A stretch of 20,274 nucleotides of DNA from CAXRGH01 sp964230195 (GCA_964230195.1 CAXRGH010000237.1:1-20274), one strand, 5' to 3'; positions 1 to 7,841 are shown, counted from the stretch's first letter. Numbers and translations: made by a program. The notes: generated by a model from the letters alone, not told the origin.

Positions 1-1
1 A

Positions 2-793
2 GGCTCAAAAGACAAATTGGTCATGATTGATTTTTGGGCTGACTGGTGTGAGCCGTTCAAAAATCTCATGCCGATTTTGGAAAAATTAGCATCAGAATAT
101 CAACAGCATCTCGTCCTCGCGAAGGTTAATTGTGATGAACAGCAACAAATTGCTGCACAATTTCAGATCAGAAGCCTCCCTACGGTTATGTTGGTCAAAG
201 ATGGACAACCCATTGATGGCTTTGCGGGGGTTAAAACCGAAGGTGAAATTAAAGCGATGATTGATAAACATTTACCATCGCCAGAAGAATCCTTGTTGAA
301 TGAAGCCATTCCATTGTATCAAGCTCAGGATTTTAATGCTGCGTTGCCCCTGTTAAAGCAAGCCTTAGAGGCAGCACCGCAACGTCATGACATCCAATTG
401 TTGCTTGCAGATACGCTTGTAGAGTTAAAGCAAGTTCCACAGGCTAAAACCATGATTGAAGGCATTCCCTTAGTTGCTCAGGATCAGAACTATCAAAGCG
501 TGGTTGCCAAGATCACTTTGGCTGAAGAAGCGGCACAATCTCCAGAAATTATTGCTTTGGAAGCTCAGTATCAAGCTGAACCGACAAATAAGGACGTGGC
601 AATTGAGCTTGCCATTCAATATCATCAAGCGGGCCGCAGTGAAGAATCATTAGCGTTATTGTATTCCGTGCTGAGTCAGGATCTTCACTATGGTGATGCC
701 CGTAAACATTACCTTGATATCCTTGCTTCATTACCCGATGGTGAAGCCTATGCACCAACTTACCGACGAAAAATTTACGGTTTACTTTATTAG
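2..793 (+). CDS. ybbN: Co-chaperone YbbN/CnoX (thioredoxin fold plus TPR), 5' end outside the window
   Basis: The open frame enters from the left edge, so the start codon is missing; 263 residues are visible against about 284 in E. coli YbbN. The first ~85 visible residues are a thioredoxin fold (FWADWCEPFK at visible residues 11-20, then a cis-Pro segment RSLPTVML). The rest is an alpha-helical TPR-like region ending with the conserved YRRKIYGLLY tail. Family members are chaperedoxins that hold unfolding proteins and pass them to GroEL or DnaK, in the cytoplasm. The redox motif here is Cys-Glu-Pro-Phe: the first Cys is kept and the second is Phe (codon TTC), so dithiol chemistry is not possible, although a single Cys can still form mixed disulfides. 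A hairpin terminator follows 26 bases after the stop. Identification is firm; the effect of the missing Cys is inferred. Confidence 0.93.
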   Translation, partial: GSKDKLVMIDFWADWCEPFKNLMPILEKLASEYQQHLVLAKVNCDEQQQIAAQFQIRSLPTVMLVKDGQPIDGFAGVKTEGEIKAMIDKHLPSPEESLLNEAIPLYQAQDFNAALPLLKQALEAAPQRHDIQLLLADTLVELKQVPQAKTMIEGIPLVAQDQNYQSVVAKITLAEEAAQSPEIIALEAQYQAEPTNKDVAIELAIQYHQAGRSEESLALLYSVLSQDLHYGDARKHYLDILASLPDGEAYAPTYRRKIYGLLY

Positions 794-818
794 CATTGAA
801 TAACGAGTATGAAGTGTT

Positions 819-860
819 AAAAGCGAGTCAATGGCATCTGCGTTTCATGACTCGCTTTTT
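819..860 (+). terminator. Intrinsic terminator of ybbN, possibly bidirectional
   Basis: AAAAGCGAGTCA (819-830) pairs perfectly with TGACTCGCTTTT (848-859) around a 17-base loop and is followed by T residues. The A-rich left arm gives a U-run on the other strand, so it may also stop the minus-strand aspartoacylase transcript, whose stop codon lies 13 bases to the right. Confidence 0.85.
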
Positions 861-872
861 CATTTCCTAAGG

Positions 873-1757
873 CTAGAGAGTGATGACGCGCTTCTTAGCA
901 AATGACATAGCGAGATGATTGTCGTAATAGGCGGCTTCATTAATAAAATGCGGATAAACCGTTTCGTCACCTTGGTAATACACCACATCGCCTGAGTACA
1001 GTTGAAATAATGGTTCCCCCGGTTGCAGAGGCATGAAGTCATTGGCTTCAATGTGGGGGTGCACAACACCGATAGGTTGACCGTCTTGACCTAGAGGTAA
1101 CTTCAGAGATTCGGTGTACTCATAGGCCTCATATGCCTGTGGCAACGGAGGTACAGTACCTTGATTCCAATGTTCCACAAAATTGAGGATATGTTGGGTC
1201 ATAGTGTCCATCCAATCAATGATGTCTTGTCGCAACACGGATTGTGGTTGTGGGCCAATTTCTACAATCACCCCTTGTTCTGCAATAGAGCATAAGAAGG
1301 GTTGCTCTGACAGTGGGATTTGGTCTTCAAACACGATCACTGCATCCGGCATATTGGCTTTGACGTATCCGCCAAGTTGACAATTAAAGGTGTCCGACTG
1401 CAACAGAATTAGGCTTGGTCCCATATTGCTAGTGGTATTGTGCAGGTCAATAATAAAATCAGTTTTGGCATTACCCTTGGGGCCAATGGTTTGATTGATC
1501 CAATACCCTCTCAATTGTTCAATTGTGTCAGGATCATCGCTGTTGATGGCCTGCTCACTGAATTGACGGTTGAGATCTTCATCAATATATCGCTTGTTAG
1601 CGCTATGGGCTTGCGGATTAGCAATCAAAAGCGCTGTGTCAAAACTTGAACGTGCAACACGCTGCGGCTGTTCTCGCCACTGATTAACGAGATGTATACC
1701 GGTAAACTCATTACCATGAGTACCACCAACCAAGGTGACGTGTGCTATTTTGCTCAT
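873..1757 (-). CDS. Aspartoacylase (AspA/AstE superfamily zinc amidohydrolase)
   Basis: This 294-residue protein matches aspartoacylase over its full length, including the C-terminal domain (TVYPHFINEAAYY near the end). The expected reaction is N-acetyl-L-aspartate plus water to acetate and L-aspartate. Zinc ligands are visible as H14 and E17 in GGTHGNE, and H106 in DLHNTTSNMG. Substrate-binding Arg lies in YIDEDLNR (R64), and the catalytic Glu is likely E166 in VIVEIGPQPQ. The resemblance is closer to animal ASPA/ACY2 than to succinylglutamate desuccinylase AstE, so N-acyl-aspartate is the more likely substrate. It has no signal peptide and should be cytoplasmic. It starts 24 bases after the alkaline phosphatase stop on the same strand, which suggests co-transcription. 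An AAGGAG lies about 12 bases before the ATG. Confidence 0.92.
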   Translation of the reverse strand: MSKIAHVTLVGGTHGNEFTGIHLVNQWREQPQRVARSSFDTALLIANPQAHSANKRYIDEDLNRQFSEQAINSDDPDTIEQLRGYWINQTIGPKGNAKTDFIIDLHNTTSNMGPSLILLQSDTFNCQLGGYVKANMPDAVIVFEDQIPLSEQPFLCSIAEQGVIVEIGPQPQSVLRQDIIDWMDTMTQHILNFVEHWNQGTVPPLPQAYEAYEYTESLKLPLGQDGQPIGVVHPHIEANDFMPLQPGEPLFQLYSGDVVYYQGDETVYPHFINEAAYYDNHLAMSFAKKRVITL

Positions 1758-1781
1758 TGTTCCAACTGACTCCTTTTCGCT

Positions 1782-3110
1782 TTAACGACCCAACAAAGCA
1801 AAAATCTTATCTGCAATGTCTGTATTGTCCTGATGACCAATAAATACCTCAGCGCTGTGACCGAAAGCATAAACGGGAACGTCAATGCCAGTGTGTCCAC
1901 CAGTTGTCCATCCTGTGTTTGTTACATTATCAACAAACTGTTTCAGGGCAGTCAACATGGCTTTTTGAGGTTTTTCAGCGCTTAATGCTGATTGTTTCGC
2001 CATCACTAATGATTGATATTGTTTATCAGTTAACGCCGTTCCGAAAAGATCGCTTAATGCTTTCTTAGTTAACTCAGTACTTAGCCATTGTTTAGCGATG
2101 TGACTCAATGGCTTATCCAGGGTTCTCAACAGGCTAGGATCCCATTTGTAAGCGCCGTTTGCTGCCACCGTTAGACCACCAGTGCTATGATCTGCGGTTA
2201 ACACGACGAGTGTCTCTGGGTGCTGCTCAACGAATGTTTCGAGATATAAAAGCGTGTGAGCTAGGTCGTCCATCTCAATCATGGCGTGAGCAATGTTATT
2301 GGCATGCCCAGCCCAGTCCACTTGACTTGCCTCAATTAACGCAAAAAAACCGTTGTCATGATCTTCAAGGTGTTGAGTCATTGCTTTTACCATGGTGGTT
2401 AAACGGCGTACATCGGAATCCGCTTTGGCATTGGGCAATCCTTTGGGAGCAAAAAGTCCAAAAACAGGTTTGTTAGGAAGAGAGGCTAATGCCTCATAGC
2501 TATCCACGTAATGAATGCCCTGTTGTTGTAGTTCGGCGACAATGTTGCGGTCATCTCGAATAAAGTAGTCAGTCCCACCACCGAGCAGTACATCAGATTT
2601 CCAACCGTTATCAATGTAGCTGTCAGCCAGTGCATTGTAATTTTTGCGATATTCGTTGTGAGACAAATAAGCCGCAGGTGTTGCGTGATTAACTTCTGAA
2701 GTCACAGCAACACCAATGCCTTTACCTTGTTCTTTCGCATAGGTGAGTACCGACTTAACGGGGTTCTTGTCCACGTCAACACCAATAGCGCCATTATAGC
2801 TTTTTACACCAGCCGCAAGTGCGGTAGCTGACGCAGCTGAATCAGTGACGTAACCTGAAACTGCAGCAGGTGCAGTGCTTGACGCGCCAACCAAGTATTT
2901 GTCAAAAATGGTGGTTTCAACGGCTGCAGTGTTGGGGTCATCGCGATACAAACGATAAGCAGTTGGGTACGCAGGCCCCATACCGTCCGCGACTATCATG
3001 ATGATATTTTTAGGACGGTTTTTATTACTGGATGAGGTTGTATCCATGCCGCTGATGATTCCGCACCCGCTCATCAGAACTGAAACGAATAAAAGGGATT
3101 TTAATTTCAT
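1782..3110 (-). CDS. Alkaline phosphatase, probable lipoprotein
   Basis: This is a complete PhoA-superfamily phosphomonoesterase of 442 residues from the chosen start. The nucleophile is S91 in VTDSAAS. Metal ligands are visible at D42 (ADGMG), H142/T144 (NHATP), E260, D265 and H269 (IEASQVDWAGH), D307-H308 (LTADHSTGG) and H406 (TGGHTG). The start at 3110 was chosen because it directly begins a lipoprotein-type signal: Lys-rich start, hydrophobic stretch, then LMSGC with C16 as the lipidated Cys. In-frame upstream starts at 3122 and 3158 would only add a polar extension. The Met at lipobox position -3 is unusual but tolerated. The protein should release phosphate from organic esters in the periplasm or outer membrane. 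No start has a strong Shine-Dalgarno. Aspartoacylase follows in the same direction. Identification is firm; the exact start is uncertain. Confidence 0.92.
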   Translation of the reverse strand: MKLKSLLFVSVLMSGCGIISGMDTTSSSNKNRPKNIIMIVADGMGPAYPTAYRLYRDDPNTAAVETTIFDKYLVGASSTAPAAVSGYVTDSAASATALAAGVKSYNGAIGVDVDKNPVKSVLTYAKEQGKGIGVAVTSEVNHATPAAYLSHNEYRKNYNALADSYIDNGWKSDVLLGGGTDYFIRDDRNIVAELQQQGIHYVDSYEALASLPNKPVFGLFAPKGLPNAKADSDVRRLTTMVKAMTQHLEDHDNGFFALIEASQVDWAGHANNIAHAMIEMDDLAHTLLYLETFVEQHPETLVVLTADHSTGGLTVAANGAYKWDPSLLRTLDKPLSHIAKQWLSTELTKKALSDLFGTALTDKQYQSLVMAKQSALSAEKPQKAMLTALKQFVDNVTNTGWTTGGHTGIDVPVYAFGHSAEVFIGHQDNTDIADKIFALLGR

Positions 3111-3413
3111 AGTGATGTTCATAATAATTAATCTGAGGGCAGTATATCGGACGACCAATAGAAAACAATGGGGACTGATGGAGATTCATAAAAACATCAC
3201 GCTGACTTCAAAATAACCTTTGCGCGTCATTTTCAGACGTGTGCATTTGATGATCAAGAGTGACGACTAATGATTGAAAAATAGTGTTACTACTATGCTC
3301 ATTGATGGATGGCGAAATAGAGAAGTTCAAGGTATTATTCGGTGTCATATCATCCAATGTCACTCGTAGGGAAGTGCTCAATGGAAAGTCTAAATTTTAC
3401 GTGAGGTAACAGT
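3111..3413. other. Divergent intergenic region between the alkaline phosphatase gene and the 76-residue membrane protein gene
   Basis: About 303 bases must hold both divergent promoters. No clear coding frame was found. Two half sites resembling Pho-box repeats, GTGTCAT (3342-3348) and ATGTCAC (3357-3363), occur near the right side, but their 15-base spacing does not fit the usual 11-base Pho-box period, and they lie far from the phosphatase start. No confident -35/-10 pair was assigned. Confidence 0.4.
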
Positions 3414-3644
3414 ATGGAATCTGATTCAATCGTCGGCATTGTGTTTATTGTATTTGGATTTATTTATTTGATGCACAGGACAACTGTGAAAGCTCAGGCT
3501 GAAAAGGAGCAGTCAAGTCCGGAACGCGAATTAGTGAACAGTGACGTTGAAGCATTAAAAGAACGAGTGGCTGCGCTTGAAAAAATTGTTACCGATAAAG
3601 ATTATCAGTTGAAACAAGAGTTAGAGCAGCTAAACACAAAATAG
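3414..3644 (+). CDS. Small single-span membrane protein with coiled coil (PspB-like layout)
   Basis: This 76-residue protein has one hydrophobic segment (residues ~6-21, IVGIVFIVFGFIYLM), a charged linker and a predicted coiled coil (~40-73, heptad-like VEALKERVAALEKIV). The layout recalls phage-shock protein B, which has a short membrane anchor followed by a helix, but there is no pspA, pspC or pspF nearby and the similarity is by shape only. A GAGG (3403-3406) lies 7 bases before the ATG, so the start is well supported. The next gene, a methyltransferase, begins 22 bases after the stop, which suggests an operon. Function is unknown. Confidence 0.8.
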   Translation: MESDSIVGIVFIVFGFIYLMHRTTVKAQAEKEQSSPERELVNSDVEALKERVAALEKIVTDKDYQLKQELEQLNTK

Positions 3645-3666
3645 TGAGTCGCTTGAGGATCTGCAG

Positions 3667-4884
3667 GTGAATACTCAGTTAGCGTTATATGACACACAGC
3701 TGAAAACACTCAGTAAAGCATTAACGGTACACCGCTCATTGTGGGATCTAACCGCATTTAACGGTGTTCCGGATACATGGTTAACGCGGTTTCCTGAACT
3801 GACTGATGCTGTTTTTCTATTAGCTGATACTGAAGTGGAACATTATCGATCGCAAACAAGTGATTGGATACAACTAGCGCAACAGTGGCTACCCTCGCTC
3901 TCTTCTGTTGTTCCGCTATTGGATCATTATCAACGCCATTCGTCAATTCAACCTTTTGACACTGACAATCCGTTTGCTGCGGTTGGTATTCCTGGACGGA
4001 AATGGAAGCAAATTGGTGCATTTGTCAGTCATCTGTCATCTACCGATACCGCCAACCATTTTGTTGACTGGTGCGCAGGCAAAGGATATTTATCACGATT
4101 ACTAACCACTCAAAAAGCCTCGGTCACTGCCCTAGAATGGAATAATAATTTGTGTGAGGCAGGGCAAACATATGCATTACAGCATAAACTTCCCATTACC
4201 TTTCACTGTTGTGATGTGTTAGCTGAGGGTGCTGAAAAACACCTTAATTCTAATTCACATGTGACGGCATTACACGCCTGTGGTGCACTTCACATGCGAA
4301 TGCTGGAGCATGCCGCCAATGCTGACGTTGCGGGCATTACCTTTTCCCCTTGTTGTTATCATTTGGTTCCGGAAGTTCACTACACCCCCATGTCTCAACT
4401 TGCGACCCGCTATGACCTTCAATTATCAAAAGATAATTTGCGGACTGCCGTTCAACAGACAGTGACTGCAGGAAACCATGTGCGCAACAACCGGCAGAAA
4501 GAGTTGATATATCGTTTAGGACTCGATGCATTTATACGTGAGCATCATCAAAAGGCGAGTTACACCTCATTTCCGTCATGTAAGAAACAATTGCTTTCAG
4601 AAGGATTTGAGGCTTTCTTTCGCTGGGCATGTGATGCAAAATCGATAGCGTTACCCGCATCCATTAATTTTGACCATTGGTATCAAGAAGGTGTGAAATT
4701 GGTGGCAATATCAGAACGTATTGAGTTGGTAAAAGACCTTTTTAGGGGGCTGTTAGAGCTTTGGCTTGTGCTAGATAGAGCGAGCTATTTGCTGGAAAAA
4801 GGGTATGATGTGAAGCTGAAAACCTTTTGTGAGCAAGCACTTACTCCAAGAAATTATTACATTCAAGCGCTGCGTACCACGTAA
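3667..4884 (+). CDS. SAM-dependent methyltransferase, METTL25/RRNAD1-like (Methyltransf_32 type)
   Basis: This 405-residue protein has a class I methyltransferase core in its middle. SAM-binding motif I is HFVDWCAGKGYLSRL (~131-145, with D134 and G138/K139/G140), the acidic residue ending strand 2 is E157 (VTALEWN), and a later strand reads VTALHACGAL. The segment SPCCYH (227-232) is typical of the METTL25/RRNAD1 group, whose bacterial members have no well-established substrate. The N-terminal ~110 and C-terminal ~130 residues are helical and not recognised. Translation starts at GTG 3667: GAGGA at 3655-3659 lies 7 bases upstream, and there is no in-frame ATG close by. It is likely co-transcribed with the small membrane protein before it and the DUF445 gene after it (40-base gap). 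The class is firm; the substrate is unknown. Confidence 0.85.
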   Translation: MNTQLALYDTQLKTLSKALTVHRSLWDLTAFNGVPDTWLTRFPELTDAVFLLADTEVEHYRSQTSDWIQLAQQWLPSLSSVVPLLDHYQRHSSIQPFDTDNPFAAVGIPGRKWKQIGAFVSHLSSTDTANHFVDWCAGKGYLSRLLTTQKASVTALEWNNNLCEAGQTYALQHKLPITFHCCDVLAEGAEKHLNSNSHVTALHACGALHMRMLEHAANADVAGITFSPCCYHLVPEVHYTPMSQLATRYDLQLSKDNLRTAVQQTVTAGNHVRNNRQKELIYRLGLDAFIREHHQKASYTSFPSCKKQLLSEGFEAFFRWACDAKSIALPASINFDHWYQEGVKLVAISERIELVKDLFRGLLELWLVLDRASYLLEKGYDVKLKTFCEQALTPRNYYIQALRTT

Positions 4885-4924
4885 CGTAGAATAATGCGAC
4901 ACACAGATTGTATTGAGGAATACC

Positions 4925-5626
4925 ATGAAAAAAGTCATCACGTATCTCGTTTCTGCTAGTGCTGCGGCCATCGGCTGGTGGTTGTCACAGGATATTGTTA
5001 TGAGTGCCGGTTTATTTGCGTTTAGTGGCGCCATCACAAACGGATTAGCTATCCACATGTTATTTGAACGCGTCCCATTAATGTATGGCTCGGGGGTTAT
5101 CGCCGCTAATTTTGAAGGGTTTAAACAAGCATTACATGACGTCATGATGACTGAGTTTTTTAGTGAAGAAAACTTAACCCAATGGATGGAGGGTAAAACC
5201 TCAGGTGAAGCTCCCTCTGTTGATATGCTTCCCTTATTGGAAACCGTGGATTTATCGCCAGCATTTGACTCGCTGGTGACAGTCGTTGAGCAATCAAAGT
5301 TTGGTGGAATGTTAGGCATGTTTGGTGGTGTTGCTGTTTTGGAGTCACTTCGTGAACCTTTTACCACTTCCCTTAGAAATCGTTTAGTGATGATTAGCGA
5401 AACTCCTGAATTTCAAGCCCAACTAAAAGCACAACTCACTGGTGAGGAGCAGAGTGCGATGTTGCGTGAGAAAATTGCGCAAGTGGTTGAAACAAAATTA
5501 GATACTTTGACACCGGAACGTGTCAAAACCATTGTTCAAACCTTAATCAACGAGCATTTGGGTTGGTTAGTGATATGGGGTGGTGTTTTTGGAGCCTTTT
5601 TTGGTGTGCTTGCAGCGCTGATTTAG
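4925..5626 (+). CDS. DUF445 family membrane protein (YjiN/YheB-like), short form
   Basis: This 233-residue protein opens with a hydrophobic region (~1-40) and the DUF445 signature ITNGLAIHMLFERVP (~37-51), followed by a Gly-rich loop and FEGFKQALHDVM. The middle is amphipathic helix and the C terminus is one membrane span (WLVIWGGVFGAFFGVLAALI). Long DUF445 proteins such as E. coli YjiN exceed 400 residues, so this is a short version with membrane anchors at both ends. Family function is unknown. The ATG at 4925 is preferred: GAGGAA (4915-4920) lies just 4 bases upstream, whereas a TTG at 4913 overlaps that site. Its stop overlaps the stop of the convergent 93-residue gene by 4 bases. Confidence 0.82.
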   Translation: MKKVITYLVSASAAAIGWWLSQDIVMSAGLFAFSGAITNGLAIHMLFERVPLMYGSGVIAANFEGFKQALHDVMMTEFFSEENLTQWMEGKTSGEAPSVDMLPLLETVDLSPAFDSLVTVVEQSKFGGMLGMFGGVAVLESLREPFTTSLRNRLVMISETPEFQAQLKAQLTGEEQSAMLREKIAQVVETKLDTLTPERVKTIVQTLINEHLGWLVIWGGVFGAFFGVLAALI

Positions 5627-5904
5627 TCTGTATTGAGTGAGTCTTTCTGGCTTGAGTCATCAGAGGCAAGCCTGAGGTTCCGCCGCCGCTCCGCCCAATA
5701 GACATAAAGCGTGTGGATGACTAAAATCCCACACAAGCTGGCGACGAGCAAACAAGGAATGGCGAGTTGCCCAAGACCAATCTCTAGCCCAGCGAAGCCA
5801 TACACACCACAAATAACGCCAATCGTGAGTTCAATTGCAAGGCTCTCCCATGGCAAACTGGCGTATTTTGGTGTCACAGCTCTGGCGTAATGCTTCACTC
5901 TCAT
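5623..5904 (-). CDS. Small membrane protein of unknown function
   Basis: This 93-residue protein has two hydrophobic segments (~20-43 and ~45-70), a basic patch right after the second (WAERRRNLR) and a polar Ser/Asp-rich tail, so it is probably an inner-membrane protein with both ends in the cytoplasm. No family was recognised. It lies 33 bases after the GNAT gene on the same strand and may be the last gene of the EAL-HDOD/GNAT set. No clear ribosome binding site precedes the ATG. The gene is bracketed by an 11-bp inverted repeat and overlaps the convergent DUF445 stop. Confidence 0.65.
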   Translation of the reverse strand: MRVKHYARAVTPKYASLPWESLAIELTIGVICGVYGFAGLEIGLGQLAIPCLLVASLCGILVIHTLYVYWAERRRNLRLASDDSSQKDSLNTD

Positions 5905-5925
5905 GATTTGATTTCAATACAGACT
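5625..5925. repeat. 11-bp inverted repeat bracketing the 93-residue membrane protein gene
   Basis: AGTCTGTATTG (5625-5635) is an exact reverse complement of CAATACAGACT (5915-5925). The two arms lie at the very end and just upstream of the small minus-strand gene, about 280 bases apart. No transposase or target duplication was seen, so this may be chance. Confidence 0.5.
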
Positions 5926-5937
5926 GGTTTGTGGCGA

Positions 5938-6435
5938 TTAGCTTAGACTCTCATGTCTTTCTGCAAGGGCTTGTAGAGCATCTCCCTCTAAGCGATATCC
6001 AATCCATTCAGACATGGGTTTTGCTCCCAGTTGTTGATAGAAGTCAATCGCCGGTTTATTCCAATCCAGCACGCTCCATTCAAAGCGGCCACAACCTTCT
6101 GTGACAGCGTGGTGCGCTAGATATTGTAATAAATGTCGTCCAGCGCCTTTGCCACGAGCTTTCGGTGTCACATACAAATCTTCAAGGTAGACGCCGCGCT
6201 TACCCAGCCAGGTAGAATAGTTATAGAAAAATACAGCAAACCCAACGAGCTCATCATCACATTCGCACATCAAGCCTGTGATGTTACTTTTCTCACCAAA
6301 TAGACTGTCATGTAGATCAGCTTCTGTGGCAAGCACCTCGTGTTCTGCTTTTTCATAAATGGCCAGTTCTACAATAAACTGTTTAATCGCAGCAACGTCT
6401 TCCGGTGTTGCGCTTCTAATATGATACTGCGTCAT
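5938..6435 (-). CDS. GNAT N-acetyltransferase, SSAT-like (diamine/thialysine type)
   Basis: This 165-residue protein is a complete GNAT fold. The acetyl-CoA binding loop is ARGKGAGR (93-100). Segment FYNYSTWLGKRGVYLEDLYV (70-89) is characteristic of the spermidine/spermine or thialysine acetyltransferase group (SAT1/SAT2). N126 and Y133, in DWNKPAIDFYQQLGA, fit the usual late GNAT motif, where the Tyr acts as general acid. It likely transfers acetyl from acetyl-CoA to a small amine or amino acid in the cytoplasm. Its start lies inside the end of the EAL-HDOD gene (20-base overlap), with GGGAG 6 bases before the ATG, so translation is probably coupled. The exact substrate cannot be told. Confidence 0.88.
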   Translation of the reverse strand: MTQYHIRSATPEDVAAIKQFIVELAIYEKAEHEVLATEADLHDSLFGEKSNITGLMCECDDELVGFAVFFYNYSTWLGKRGVYLEDLYVTPKARGKGAGRHLLQYLAHHAVTEGCGRFEWSVLDWNKPAIDFYQQLGAKPMSEWIGYRLEGDALQALAERHESLS

Positions 6436-7711
6436 TTAATGCTCCCGTTTGGTTGAGTTCATCAAGGCTGTGGTTGAGGAATTCATCCGTCCATTGAATC
6501 GATTGTTGATAGTAGGTTGGCAAGTTGTCCATGGGGATGGATAAGACATTGGCTAGTTTTTGAGATTGGTACCATTGCCCGTTATCGTACAACGCCGTTA
6601 ACCGCCGAATATGGTTTAGTTTCTTACCGAGGGGGCTGAAGCTAGTGTGATATTCTCTTAGCCCTTCTTGGATTTCAGTCTCCACTGAAATTGCATTGAT
6701 CAGTTGCTCTGTTGTAACACCCAACACTTCCGGTAGTGCCGATAACAAACCCACTAAAAAGGCCTGTTCATGGTCAATCATAATCTCTTTTGCGATGCGT
6801 TCTGCAAATGCAGCATGAACAATCCCTTGTTTGACTAACGCTTCGCCGTGATCTGAGCCAATTAAGCTGGTGGCTATGAGTGTCACAAAACGACGAAGTG
6901 CAATAGTGCCTAAATAGCGCAATGCTGAACCGACGGACCGTATTTCCACTTTAACTGGAAATTGACCACTGTTGAGGTATCGGAATAATTTAAAGAGTAA
7001 GCGGGAGTCTCGGGTAAAATACTTTTCTAGGACAGGTAACCTAATGTCTTCTCTCATAACTTCCCGAATTGTCATTAGCATACAGTGCTTCATAGGGTCA
7101 CTGTTAACTTGTGAATGGATAGCAGGGTGAGACAGGTAATAACCTTGAAAGAATTTAAAACCGAGATCTTTGGTGAGGTTCATTTCATCTTCGGTTTCAA
7201 TTTTTTCTGCCAGCAAGCGAATATTTGGACGTTTTTTTAATTGTTCAACCATTCGGCGCAGTTGCAGAGGAGCAGTGGCTTGAATGTCAATTTTCACTAA
7301 ACGCGCGACGTTGAGAAATCTCACCCATTCAGCAGATAGAACAAAATCATCCAACGCGATTTTATAACCTTCATGAAATAAGCGCTGTAGTGCAGTGTAC
7401 ACCTCATCAGATGGTGGCACGGTTTCCAGTACTTCGAGAATGACCTTGTCCTTTGGAAGCAAGTGAGCAATGCCCTTGTGGATGCATTCCTCGGTTAGAT
7501 TGATGAGAGCTGGCTTACCTTCAGTCAGGGCTTCAATCCCCAAATGAAAATGGCTATTGGTGATCACTCTGGATGTTGCTACGTGAGGATCTAAACGCTC
7601 AGGAAAATGATTCTCCAAACTTTCTCTGTATAACAACTCGTAACCGACAACTTGGTGTCTTCTGTTAAAGATGGCTTGCCTTGCGACAAATACGTGATTG
7701 TTCATGTCCAT
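6416..7711 (-). CDS. EAL-HDOD signalling protein (c-di-GMP phosphodiesterase-like)
   Basis: This protein of up to 431 residues joins an N-terminal EAL domain (~5-205) to a C-terminal HDOD domain (~215-415). Key EAL positions appear kept: the EAL-motif Glu and Arg as ELLYR (25-29), Asn in INLTEE, Glu in ILEVLET, the acid pair in LDDF, Lys in VKID, Glu in LLAEKIE, and Gln in FFQGYYLSHP. Hydrolysis of c-di-GMP is therefore possible, although many EAL-HDOD proteins act by binding only. The canonical GTGYSS segment after DDF is replaced by VLSAEW. The start may be 7711 or 7705 (MNNHVFVARQ, closer to family starts); neither has a good Shine-Dalgarno. A 17-bp tandem repeat covers the 7711 start. The GNAT gene overlaps its end. 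It is divergent from the beta-helix array. Confidence 0.9.
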   Translation of the reverse strand: MDMNNHVFVARQAIFNRRHQVVGYELLYRESLENHFPERLDPHVATSRVITNSHFHLGIEALTEGKPALINLTEECIHKGIAHLLPKDKVILEVLETVPPSDEVYTALQRLFHEGYKIALDDFVLSAEWVRFLNVARLVKIDIQATAPLQLRRMVEQLKKRPNIRLLAEKIETEDEMNLTKDLGFKFFQGYYLSHPAIHSQVNSDPMKHCMLMTIREVMREDIRLPVLEKYFTRDSRLLFKLFRYLNSGQFPVKVEIRSVGSALRYLGTIALRRFVTLIATSLIGSDHGEALVKQGIVHAAFAERIAKEIMIDHEQAFLVGLLSALPEVLGVTTEQLINAISVETEIQEGLREYHTSFSPLGKKLNHIRRLTALYDNGQWYQSQKLANVLSIPMDNLPTYYQQSIQWTDEFLNHSLDELNQTGALNDAVSY

Positions 7712-7739
7712 AAATACTGCTTGTCCATAAATACTGCTT
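7706..7739. repeat. Perfect 17-bp tandem duplication at the EAL-HDOD start
   Basis: GTCCATAAATACTGCTT occurs twice head to tail (7706-7722 and 7723-7739). The candidate start at 7711 lies in the first copy; the alternative start at 7705 directly abuts it. The unit is not a multiple of three, and the ATG in the second copy runs into a stop after 8 codons. This is likely a recent slippage duplication in the 5' leader. Confidence 0.9.
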
Positions 7740-7841
7740 ATCCACTATCTCTCACCAATGTATCAATTTATGGTAGATGTGCAAGGTGAAAACGCGCTTT
7801 TTATATCAATACCTTACGCCATAAATCTCTACATTGCAGTA

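Noticed and set aside
3342..3363. Possible Pho box (GTGTCAT and ATGTCAC) near the alkaline phosphatase gene
   Set aside because: The spacing is 15 rather than 11 bases, the second half site is imperfect, and it lies over 200 bases from the phosphatase start, nearer the unrelated small membrane protein gene.
4771..5367. 198-codon open frame on the minus strand across the DUF445 gene
   Set aside because: Antisense shadow: Ser/Asn/Pro-rich, no recognisable family, no ribosome binding site, and fully covered by a well-supported gene on the other strand.
7706..7739. 17-bp duplication considered as an attachment site or transposon footprint
   Set aside because: The copies are directly adjacent, with no insert, integrase or transposase, which fits replication slippage better.
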